Assembly: GCA_013202335.1 (NCBI GenBank)
Contig: JABMQR010000014.1
Coordinates: 1 to 6,188, forward strand
Source: Bacteroidota bacterium
GTDB taxonomy: Bacteria > Spirochaetota > Spirochaetia > JABMQR01
DNA: 6,188 nucleotides
Reading direction: 5' to 3'
The notes under the pieces were generated by a model. The model did not search any database, was not told where the DNA came from, and saw only the letters and a list, made by a program, of their open reading frames with translations. This document shows positions 1 through 6,188 of this stretch, piece after piece (within the stretch, counting starts at the first letter, position 1; every line of letters starts with the position of its first letter). The position numbers and the translations under genes were made by a program.

Positions 1-23
1 AAAACAGAAAAGGGGAAAAGTAT

Positions 24-1064
24 ATGGATTTACAGGAACATCCTCACAGAAGATATAACCCACTCACAGGGGAATGGATTTTAGTATCCCCTCACAGAAC
101 AAAGCGGCCCTGGCAGGGACAGACTGAAGCGGCACATGCGCCGGAAGGGCTCGAACATGACCCTAACTGCTATCTCTGCCCGGAAAATGAACGTGCCGGC
201 GGATTAAGCAATCCCGATTATGCCGATACCTTTGTATTTGATAATGATTTCTCTGCACTACTGCCTGAAACACCGGATGCAGGGATTACAGAGGGGCCGA
301 ACGGGATGATCAAAGCAGAAACGGAAAAAGGATTATGCCGGGTTATCTGTTTCTCCCCTAAACACAACCTCACCATTCCCAGAATGACCCCTGAAGATAT
401 TAAGAAAGTTATTGATGTCTGGGCAGCTCAATATGCAGATTTGGGAAACCGTGATTATATTAACTATGTGCAGATTTTCGAGAACCGCGGAGCTGTTATG
501 GGCTGCTCAAACCCGCATCCTCATGGACAGATTTGGGCGGAAGAGGCAATCCCCGACCTGCCTGCTAGAGAGCTGCAGAATCAGTCGGATTACTTTCAGA
601 AGCACGGAACCAGCCTGTTGATGGATTATCTGGATTATGAGGTACGGCAAAATGAGCGGATAGTAATCAGGAACGACTCCTTTACAGTCCTTGTCCCGTT
701 TTGGGCAGTCTGGCCGTATGAGACCATGATCCTGCCGAACAGACCAGTGGCTTCTCTGACAGATCTTGCTGATAATGAACGGTATGATCTGGCTGATGCT
801 ATGAAACAGATCGGCATCCGCTATGATAATCTTTTTAAGACTAGCTTCCCCTACTCTTTGGGAATTCATCAGCAGCCTACTGATGGGAAAGAGTATCCGG
901 GATCGCACATGCACCTGCACTACCTGCCGCCGCTGCTGCGATCAGCAACAGTAAAAAAATTCATGGTCGGGTATGAGCTGATGGCTAAACCGCAGCGTGA
1001 TATCACCGCTGAAATGAGTGCGAACAACTTGCGGGAACTTTCGGGGACACACTATCTCAATTAA
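24..1064 (+). CDS. galT: Galactose-1-phosphate uridylyltransferase (GalT, E. coli-type, class I)
   Basis: Cytoplasmic enzyme of the Leloir pathway that swaps UMP between UDP-glucose and galactose-1-phosphate, through a uridylylated histidine. The 346 residues match the E. coli enzyme (348) along their whole length. The HPHRRYNPLTGEW segment near the N-terminus and PPLLRSATVKKFMVGYE near the C-terminus are family hallmarks. Seen in sequence: the CSNPHPHGQ active-site motif at residues 161-169, with His167 as the predicted nucleophile and Gln169 beside it; zinc ligands Cys49, Cys52, His114 and His165; and the second metal set Glu183, His282, His297 and His299, at the positions expected from E. 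coli. The ATG start is supported by an AGGGG ribosome-binding site 8 bases upstream and by the N-terminal match to E. coli; no in-frame stop lies in the 23 bases before it. The galactokinase gene follows after 24 bases, so the two are probably one operon. The promoter lies outside the window. Confidence 0.97.
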   Translation: MDLQEHPHRRYNPLTGEWILVSPHRTKRPWQGQTEAAHAPEGLEHDPNCYLCPENERAGGLSNPDYADTFVFDNDFSALLPETPDAGITEGPNGMIKAETEKGLCRVICFSPKHNLTIPRMTPEDIKKVIDVWAAQYADLGNRDYINYVQIFENRGAVMGCSNPHPHGQIWAEEAIPDLPARELQNQSDYFQKHGTSLLMDYLDYEVRQNERIVIRNDSFTVLVPFWAVWPYETMILPNRPVASLTDLADNERYDLADAMKQIGIRYDNLFKTSFPYSLGIHQQPTDGKEYPGSHMHLHYLPPLLRSATVKKFMVGYELMAKPQRDITAEMSANNLRELSGTHYLN

Positions 1065-1088
1065 TAGCCGTAAAGAAAGGAGAATGGG

Positions 1089-2390
1089 ATGAAACCAGCC
1101 GATACACTTATTACTGATATAGCTGCAGGCAGTTATGACAATGTCTTTACAGAACTCTATGGAGCAGTAAATGATATTCCCCGGCAGAGAAAACGCTATA
1201 CAGACCTGCTGAAAAGACATACCACCCTTTTTGGGGAAACTTCTGCATCGGTTCCCGGGATATACAGCATTCCCGGCCGGACAGAACTGGGGGGAAACCA
1301 TACTGACCACAACCGGGGCTCCGTTCTTGCTGCAGGAATAAATCTTGATACGTTAGCCGCGGCAGTACCTTCAGATGATATGATCGTGATCCTTGATTCC
1401 GAGGGATTTGATCCCGTCACTGTTGATTTGTCAGATCTCGATCTTGAAACTTCAAAAAATAAGGCTGGATCAACTGAGTCCCTGGTAAGGGGAATTGCGG
1501 CAGCATTTACTGCAGATGGTTTTACCATTGGTGGATTCAAGGCAAACACCACCACAGATGTACGGAAGGGATCAGGTTTAAGCTCCTCTGCAGCTATTGA
1601 GATTACGATTGCAGCTCTTTTTAATGACTTATTCAACAACAATCATATTAAAGCGGTATCGCTGGCAAAGTATAGTCAGTTTGCAGAGAATGTCTATTTC
1701 GGGAAACCCAGCGGGTTGATGGATCAGACTGCATGCGCCTATGGGGGCATTATCGGGATTGATTTCAAAGATCCGAAATCACCGGAAATTACTGAAGTCT
1801 CATACAGCTTTCATGATAAAGGATATACGCTTGCAGTAGTAGACACCGGGGGAAACCATGCCGATTTAACACCGTCCTATGCGGCTATTACTGTTGAGAT
1901 GGGACAGGTTGCAGGATTCTTCGGGGCATCGTACACTCACTGCCGGGATATTTCTCTTGAAATGCTGATTCCGGCTATTCCCGAGCTTCGGGTAAAATTT
2001 GGTGATCGTGCCGTTCTAAGAGCCTATCACTTTTTAAAAGAGACCCTCCGGGCAAAGGAGATGACTGAGGCTTTACAACGGGATGATATGGAATCCTATC
2101 TTTCCCTGGTTACTGCATCAGGAAATTCATCATTTAAATTCCTGCAGAATGTCTATCCAGCATTCAACCCGGAAGAACAGGGACTGAGTCTTGCTCTTTC
2201 GATGACTGAAAACTTTTTGGACGGGGATGGCGCATGCCGGGTACATGGAGGAGGGTTTGCCGGAACTATCCAGGCCTTTATCCCCAATAACCTTGTAGAG
2301 AGCTATAAGGAACTTATGCAGGGGATTTTCGGCAGTGATGCGGTAGAAATTCTCACAATCAGACAAAAACCGGCAGGACGGGTGATATAA
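1089..2390 (+). CDS. galK: Galactokinase, long GHMP-kinase subfamily with NHTDHN motif
   Basis: Predicted to phosphorylate galactose at C1 with ATP, making the substrate of the GalT encoded just upstream. It is a GHMP-family kinase: the galactokinase signature PGRTELGGNHTDHN is at residues 62-75, the phosphate-binding GSGLSSSA loop at 161-168, the LMDQ segment with the predicted catalytic Asp212 at 210-213, and the C-terminal HGGGFAG motif at 386-392. Arg64, His71, Asp73 and Tyr264 match sugar- or phosphate-contacting residues of characterised galactokinases. At 433 residues it is about 50 longer than the E. coli enzyme, partly through an N-terminal extension of about 40 residues before the signature. 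The signature differs from the usual GEHTDY: Glu is replaced by Asn70 and Tyr by His74. From memory this form, together with the DTGGNHADL segment at 252-260, is common in clostridial and spirochaete homologues annotated as galactokinase. An AAAGGAG ribosome-binding site sits 6 bases before the ATG. Operon position supports galactose as substrate; action on another sugar cannot be excluded. Confidence 0.92.
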   Translation: MKPADTLITDIAAGSYDNVFTELYGAVNDIPRQRKRYTDLLKRHTTLFGETSASVPGIYSIPGRTELGGNHTDHNRGSVLAAGINLDTLAAAVPSDDMIVILDSEGFDPVTVDLSDLDLETSKNKAGSTESLVRGIAAAFTADGFTIGGFKANTTTDVRKGSGLSSSAAIEITIAALFNDLFNNNHIKAVSLAKYSQFAENVYFGKPSGLMDQTACAYGGIIGIDFKDPKSPEITEVSYSFHDKGYTLAVVDTGGNHADLTPSYAAITVEMGQVAGFFGASYTHCRDISLEMLIPAIPELRVKFGDRAVLRAYHFLKETLRAKEMTEALQRDDMESYLSLVTASGNSSFKFLQNVYPAFNPEEQGLSLALSMTENFLDGDGACRVHGGGFAGTIQAFIPNNLVESYKELMQGIFGSDAVEILTIRQKPAGRVI

Positions 2391-2407
2391 TAATTAAGGT
2401 AAAGCTG

Positions 2408-3691
2408 TTAGCGGGAAAAGATATTTTCCATAATCGGTGCTATAACTTCCGCATGTCCCTCTTTTTCCAGTATTCCTGCAAGGGCTTCAGGGATAGGAAT
2501 CTGCTGCCCTACAACGGGTTCAACGATTGTCTCAAATTTTGCCGGGTGAGCTGTCGCCACCACGATTGAATGTTTTTCCGGAACAAAATTTCTCCGGACA
2601 AACTCCCCTGCTGCGGTATGGGGGCACACCACATAGTGAAAATCTTCCCAGACATCACCTATAGATGAAAGAATCTGATCATCCGACACGCTAAAAGAGG
2701 TAACATGCCCACGCATATCTTCGATTTTTGGGAAAAGATACCGTAACCGCTCCATATTACTGGGATCACCAACATCCATTGCGTTTGCCAGTGTAGCAAT
2801 ACTTTCACGAGGTTCATATCTGCCTGAATTAAGGTAATCGGGTATGGTCTTGTTGGCATTAACGGCAAGAACAATTCGTTCAACGGGAGCACCCATAGCC
2901 TTTGCCCAATGGGCACCGATCGAGTTACCGACATTTCCGCTGGGTATCACGAAAACCGGTTTTACTCCTGTTTTTTTCTGGTATTCAATAGCGGTATATA
3001 CATAATAGACAGCCTGTGGAAGCAGGCGTCCGAGATTGATGCTGTTAGCTGAGGTGAGATTCCACTGCCGGGAAAGTTCCTGATTCATAAAGGCTTCTTT
3101 AACCATGCGCTGGCAGTCGTCAAAAGCCCCATGTACGGCATACGCTTCAACGTTTCCGCCCCAGCAGGTCAGCTGCTTTTCCTGTCGATCCGATACACGG
3201 CCTTCGGGGAACAGTACCTTTACTTTGATATCTTTTTTGCCGTAGTACGCTGAGGCCACTGCCCCGCCGGTATCACCGGAGGTTGCAACCAGGATGGTGA
3301 GGGTGCTGTTATCCTGAGCTATCAGCTTCTCCATAGCTCCTGCAAGAAATCGTGCGCCAAAGTCTTTAAATGCGGCTGTTGGGCCGTGAAAGAGTTCCAA
3401 TACTGCCTGAGAGTTATTGTACCAGTGCAGGGGTACGGGAAAATCGAAAGCCTGATCACAAACGCTTTTCAGATCATTTTCCAGGGGATCGTTTTCAAAA
3501 AAGGGTTTTAGTACGTGGTAAGCAGTATCCTGATAAGACATTGCACCATCAAGGATATCCTGACTCAGCTGCGGGAAGGTTTTGGGGACATAGAGTCCGC
3601 CGTCCGGTGCCAGGCCTTTTAAAATAGCAGCCGATGCATGTACGGATGCAGTAGGTGTATTCTCTTTCACTCGTGTACTGATGAATTCCAT
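2408..3691 (-). CDS. thrC: Threonine synthase (ThrC, long E. coli-type)
   Basis: PLP-dependent lyase that converts O-phosphohomoserine to threonine, the last step of threonine synthesis, in the cytoplasm. The 427 residues equal the usual length of the long class (E. coli, 428). Visible landmarks in order: the N-terminal STR segment at residues 5-7; GLAPDGGLYVP at 26-36, typical of this class; the PLP-lysine motif HGPTAAFKDFGARF at 102-115 with Lys109 as the predicted Schiff-base residue; ATSGDTGGAVA at 136-146; the PLP-phosphate loop PSGNVGN at 250-256; GDPSN at 308-312; PHTAAG at 357-362; and HPAKF at 382-386. Nothing in the active site looks damaged. The ATG is preceded at 7 bases by an AGGGAG ribosome-binding site (3699-3704). 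It lies 70 bases downstream of the thrA-like gene on the same strand, so it is probably co-transcribed with it. Its stop lies 17 bases from the stop of the converging galactokinase gene. Confidence 0.96.
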   Translation of the reverse strand: MEFISTRVKENTPTASVHASAAILKGLAPDGGLYVPKTFPQLSQDILDGAMSYQDTAYHVLKPFFENDPLENDLKSVCDQAFDFPVPLHWYNNSQAVLELFHGPTAAFKDFGARFLAGAMEKLIAQDNSTLTILVATSGDTGGAVASAYYGKKDIKVKVLFPEGRVSDRQEKQLTCWGGNVEAYAVHGAFDDCQRMVKEAFMNQELSRQWNLTSANSINLGRLLPQAVYYVYTAIEYQKKTGVKPVFVIPSGNVGNSIGAHWAKAMGAPVERIVLAVNANKTIPDYLNSGRYEPRESIATLANAMDVGDPSNMERLRYLFPKIEDMRGHVTSFSVSDDQILSSIGDVWEDFHYVVCPHTAAGEFVRRNFVPEKHSIVVATAHPAKFETIVEPVVGQQIPIPEALAGILEKEGHAEVIAPIMENIFSR

Positions 3692-3761
3692 AAAACAGCT
3701 CCCTGAGACAATTTCAAAAATTGTATTTTTGTTCTCAATATTTTAAACGATCCTTCGTAAA
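3692..3761 (-). promoter_or_regulatory. thrA-thrC intergenic region with alternative stem-loops at the thrC ribosome-binding site
   Basis: This AT-rich 70-base gap is the longest non-coding stretch in the window. On the transcribed (-) strand, TGAGAACAA (3729-3737) can pair with TTGTCTCA (3704-3711), giving 8 base pairs with one bulged A and a 17-base loop. The 3' arm ends at the first base of the thrC ribosome-binding site AGGGAG. A second stem, ACAATTT with AAATTGT (3708-3714 and 3718-3724, loop of 3), uses part of the same arm, so the two cannot form together. A weak promoter-like pair also reads on this strand: TTTAAA (3742-3747), a 16-base spacer, then TACAAT (3720-3725). Neither stem is followed by a T-run that would make it a standard terminator. 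All of this is seen in sequence; a regulatory role is inference, and chance pairing in AT-rich DNA is a real alternative. Confidence 0.3.
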
Positions 3762-6188
3762 TTAAAATCTTGCACCCAGATATGAACTCAACCTGAGCAG
3801 ATCCGCAAAGACCCCACCGGCAGTTACATCCGGTCCCGCACCCGGGCCCTGAATTACGAGCGGTTGGCTGTGGTAACGGTCTGTGGTAAAGGCTACAATA
3901 TTATCAGTTCCGGAAATACGGGCAAAGGGGTGATCTTTTGGATATCCCTTAAGTTCCACAGAACAGGTTCCATCAGCCCCAATTACTCCGACATATTTCA
4001 GGAGCTGGTTTTTCCCCTCAGCTTCCTGCTGCATTTTCAGCATCCGGGCATCAATCAACTCAAGTTTGTCCATGAAATCATCTATTGATGCGCTGCGAAG
4101 TTCTTTTGGGATCAGGTTAAGGACAGGAACGTCTTCAATTTCAATCTCAATACCTATTTCCCGCGCTAATATTACCGCTTTTCTCACGATATCCATTCCG
4201 GAAAGGTCGTCCCTTGGATCAGGTTCCGTAAACCCCAGCTCTTTTGCTTCACGAACAAGTGTACTAAACGGTACAGTTCCATCAAATCTCCAGAAAAGGT
4301 ATGCCAGAGTTCCGGACAGCACTCCTTCGATTTTTTGGATTCTATCTCCTGTCTGGATAAGGTCCTTAAGGGTATTTATGATGGGAAGCCCCGCCCCAAC
4401 GGTGGTTTCATAGAGGAAATGCATTCCCTTTTGTCTCCCCTGAGCCATCAATGTGTGATAGTCGGGAAGTTTTTCTGTTCCTGCTTTTTTATTGGGGGTA
4501 ATTATATGTATACCCCGCTGAATCCACTCAACATAATGTTTTGGCAGCATTGATGATGTGGAACAGTCGATGAAAACGGTATGTGGGAAATAATCAGCGG
4601 CAACATGTTCAGTATATTTTTTCAGATCCAGGGGGAGCGCATCTTTCGCAAACCGGTCTTTCCATGATGTTAAATCAATTCCGTAGTCATCAATAAGCAT
4701 TTTTTTCGAATTAGCTATGGCGCGCACCCGCAAATCAACACCAAATTCAGTTTTCAATCTGTCAGATTCCCGGGAGATTTGATTAAGCAGGGTTGAACCT
4801 ATCAGTCCCGGACCAAACAGTCCGATACTCAGGGTCTGATTTGAGAGGAAAAACCCGGCATGCAGGGCGCGCAATGCTTTTGTGGCATCTGAGCCTTTTA
4901 TTACTGCACTGATATTTCTTTCAGATGATCCCTGCGCGATGGCACTGACGTTTACTCCCGCTTTTCCCAGGGCACCAAAAAACTTTGCAGCTATTCCGGG
5001 AACACCAGGCATAGATTCACCTACTGCTGCCAGGATTGCGCAGTTCCGCTGAACTTCAACTGAATTGATCCGGTATCCGGCAAGTTCCTCGGAAAAGGTT
5101 CTTCGAACGACTTTTTCGGCCTTAGCTGCCTCTTTTTCCGGGACAGCAAAGCAGATGGAGTGTTCACTGGATGCCTGTGATATCAGGATTACTGAGATTT
5201 CTGCAGTACGCATTGAGGTAAATAGTCTTGATGATATTCCGGGTACGCCTATCATCCCAGCACCCTCTATATTAATAAGTGCGGTGTGATGGATAGCGGA
5301 AAACCCCTTAACCATCGTTCCATTAGAGTTCTCATTCTTAACAGAGACTCTTGTTCCGGGATGTTCAATCTGTTCTATACCTCTGAGGTAGATGGGTATC
5401 TCTTTTGCCATAGCAGGTGCCATAGCCAGAGGGTGGAGTACTTTTGCACCGAAATAGGAGAGTTCCGTTGCCTCAGCATAGGTTATCTCCGGGATTATAG
5501 AGGCACTGGGTACTTCTTCTATGTCTGCGGTCATCAGCATCTCTTTTCCGTTCCAGAAGGTTACTAACTCTGCATCAAGTATTGCTCCAAGCGCTGCTGC
5601 GGTCAGTTCGCCGCTATTCTCATCAGGATCTACAACTGAATTGTCATCGCAAAGAGCCCAGCCTCCCCCTATAAGCAGGGTATCAACATCTCCGGCTTTT
5701 TTGAGAAATCCGTTAAGATGATATCCGGTTTTATCCATTCGTAATCGGTAGCCGGATTCAGTTTCTGTGGTGTGCACCAGTTCCGATGAATCTATGGCTG
5801 CAGCTTTATATCCTGCCTGCCCCAGTAAAACGCGCAGTGCTTCAAGCACCCAGAGCAGTTCAAGTCTATCGATAAATATGTTGGTACTCTCTGAGGCTTC
5901 ACCTATAAGCCAAACGGCTTTGAGGATGTCCTCTATATCACCAAAATCTTTTTTTACTAATTTAAGGAGGTCTTTTCGCTCTTCTCCGGTAAGCAGGGAG
6001 CTGACAAGGGTTATTCTGTCCTCAAACATTCTCTCAAGTTCACCCCAAATCCGTTCATTATGTTTAACGGCTTCAGCTATGAGGCTGGAGAGTTTTTCGT
6101 TTCCGGATGTATTCAGGGTAATTACCAGAGCAGCTTTGTGTGTTGCTGTTTGCTTCCGTATAGCCAATATACTCTGGCTGTTCAAGCT
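3762..6188 (-). CDS. thrA: ThrA-type aspartokinase/homoserine dehydrogenase fusion, 5' end cut by window, kinase motifs degenerate
   Basis: Partial: the reading frame runs off the right edge. The first visible codon, AGC (Ser), appears to align with the Ser of the KFGGTS motif, so roughly ten to twenty residues including that motif are missing. A TTG at 6183-6185 could be taken as a start but aligns with the residue after that Ser; residues are numbered from it here. Residues 1-285 are an aspartokinase-like domain, ending with the well-kept ELSYFGAKVLHP (241-252). Residues 301-445 hold two ACT domains with ISQASSEHS (335-343) and IAQGSSERN (416-424). Residues 452-807 are homoserine dehydrogenase, which reduces aspartate semialdehyde to homoserine: GPGLIG NAD(P) loop at 458-463, TPNKKA at 563-568, GVLSGT at 621-626, and TEPDPRDDLSGMD at 653-665 followed by RK at 668-669, with predicted catalytic Asp665 and Lys669 present. 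The kinase half lacks most catalytic residues (GRGGSD replaced by DENSGE at 188-193), so only the dehydrogenase activity is expected with confidence. thrC follows, without thrB between. Confidence 0.93.
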   Translation of the reverse strand, partial: SLNSQSILAIRKQTATHKAALVITLNTSGNEKLSSLIAEAVKHNERIWGELERMFEDRITLVSSLLTGEERKDLLKLVKKDFGDIEDILKAVWLIGEASESTNIFIDRLELLWVLEALRVLLGQAGYKAAAIDSSELVHTTETESGYRLRMDKTGYHLNGFLKKAGDVDTLLIGGGWALCDDNSVVDPDENSGELTAAALGAILDAELVTFWNGKEMLMTADIEEVPSASIIPEITYAEATELSYFGAKVLHPLAMAPAMAKEIPIYLRGIEQIEHPGTRVSVKNENSNGTMVKGFSAIHHTALINIEGAGMIGVPGISSRLFTSMRTAEISVILISQASSEHSICFAVPEKEAAKAEKVVRRTFSEELAGYRINSVEVQRNCAILAAVGESMPGVPGIAAKFFGALGKAGVNVSAIAQGSSERNISAVIKGSDATKALRALHAGFFLSNQTLSIGLFGPGLIGSTLLNQISRESDRLKTEFGVDLRVRAIANSKKMLIDDYGIDLTSWKDRFAKDALPLDLKKYTEHVAADYFPHTVFIDCSTSSMLPKHYVEWIQRGIHIITPNKKAGTEKLPDYHTLMAQGRQKGMHFLYETTVGAGLPIINTLKDLIQTGDRIQKIEGVLSGTLAYLFWRFDGTVPFSTLVREAKELGFTEPDPRDDLSGMDIVRKAVILAREIGIEIEIEDVPVLNLIPKELRSASIDDFMDKLELIDARMLKMQQEAEGKNQLLKYVGVIGADGTCSVELKGYPKDHPFARISGTDNIVAFTTDRYHSQPLVIQGPGAGPDVTAGGVFADLLRLSSYLGARF

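Noticed and set aside
507..920. 137-codon open frame antisense to galT
   Set aside because: It lies wholly opposite a clearly conserved enzyme gene, and its product has low-complexity Ile/Leu/Arg-rich character with no recognisable motif; it is a shadow of galT codons.
1196..1642. 148-codon open frame antisense to the galactokinase gene
   Set aside because: It has no recognisable domain and is fully covered by conserved galactokinase motifs on the other strand.
2414..2429. GGAAAA-GATA-TTTTCC inverted repeat at the 3' end of thrC, considered as a bidirectional terminator
   Set aside because: The stem is only 6 pairs, mostly A-T, lies inside the thrC coding sequence and is not followed by a T-run on either strand.
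3720..3747. Internal promoter for thrC (TTTAAA, 16-base spacer, TACAAT on the minus strand)
   Set aside because: The -35 matches consensus at only 4 of 6 positions and the DNA is very AT-rich, so such pairs arise by chance; it is mentioned in the intergenic entry but not called as a promoter.
5598..5627. Frameshift or sequencing error as the cause of the altered GRGGSD region in the ThrA-like protein
   Set aside because: Flanking residues on both sides align in the same frame with preserved spacing (TAA at 195-197, TAD at 219-221, FGAKVLHP at 245-252), so the changes are substitutions.
6183..6185. TTG as the start codon of the thrA-like gene
   Set aside because: It aligns with the residue just after the Ser of the KFGGTS motif, and the frame stays open to the window edge through a Ser codon that fits the motif, so the true start lies beyond the window.

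Overview
The window holds four metabolic genes in two converging pairs, with almost no non-coding DNA. On the + strand are galT (galactose-1-phosphate uridylyltransferase) and a galactokinase, 24 bases apart and evidently co-transcribed; together they phosphorylate galactose and exchange it onto UDP, as in the Leloir pathway. galE and any epimerase or transporter are not in view. On the - strand, reading leftward from the right edge, are a ThrA-type aspartokinase/homoserine dehydrogenase fusion (its first codons lie beyond the window) and thrC (threonine synthase), separated by 70 bases. The two pairs meet tail to tail with only 17 bases between stop codons. There is no gene-free stretch over 100 bases, no RNA gene, no mobile element and no CRISPR array that I can see.

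The organism is a bacterium of moderate GC content (mid-40s percent by eye) with good AGGAG-like ribosome-binding sites. The mix of a long (433-residue) galactokinase with the NHTDHN variant motif, a long E. coli-type ThrC and a fused ThrA would fit a free-living spirochaete (Spirochaetota), but this is an impression from protein style, not a demonstrated assignment; other anaerobic lineages are possible.

The most notable observation is inside the ThrA fusion. The homoserine dehydrogenase half and both ACT domains keep their expected conserved residues, including the two glutamines of the threonine-sensing ISQASSE/IAQGSSE motifs. The aspartokinase half has kept its length and reading frame but lost most of its catalytic signature: the GRGGSD segment reads DENSGE, the TDVxGxY nucleotide-binding segment reads NGKEMLM, and the GxT segment that should carry an active-site Thr has Asn. 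It looks like a pseudokinase domain retained as a structural or allosteric module on a working homoserine dehydrogenase, which would require another aspartokinase elsewhere in the genome. thrB (homoserine kinase) is also absent from its usual place between thrA and thrC. The thrA-thrC gap holds two mutually exclusive small stem-loops next to the thrC ribosome-binding site, which may or may not be functional.
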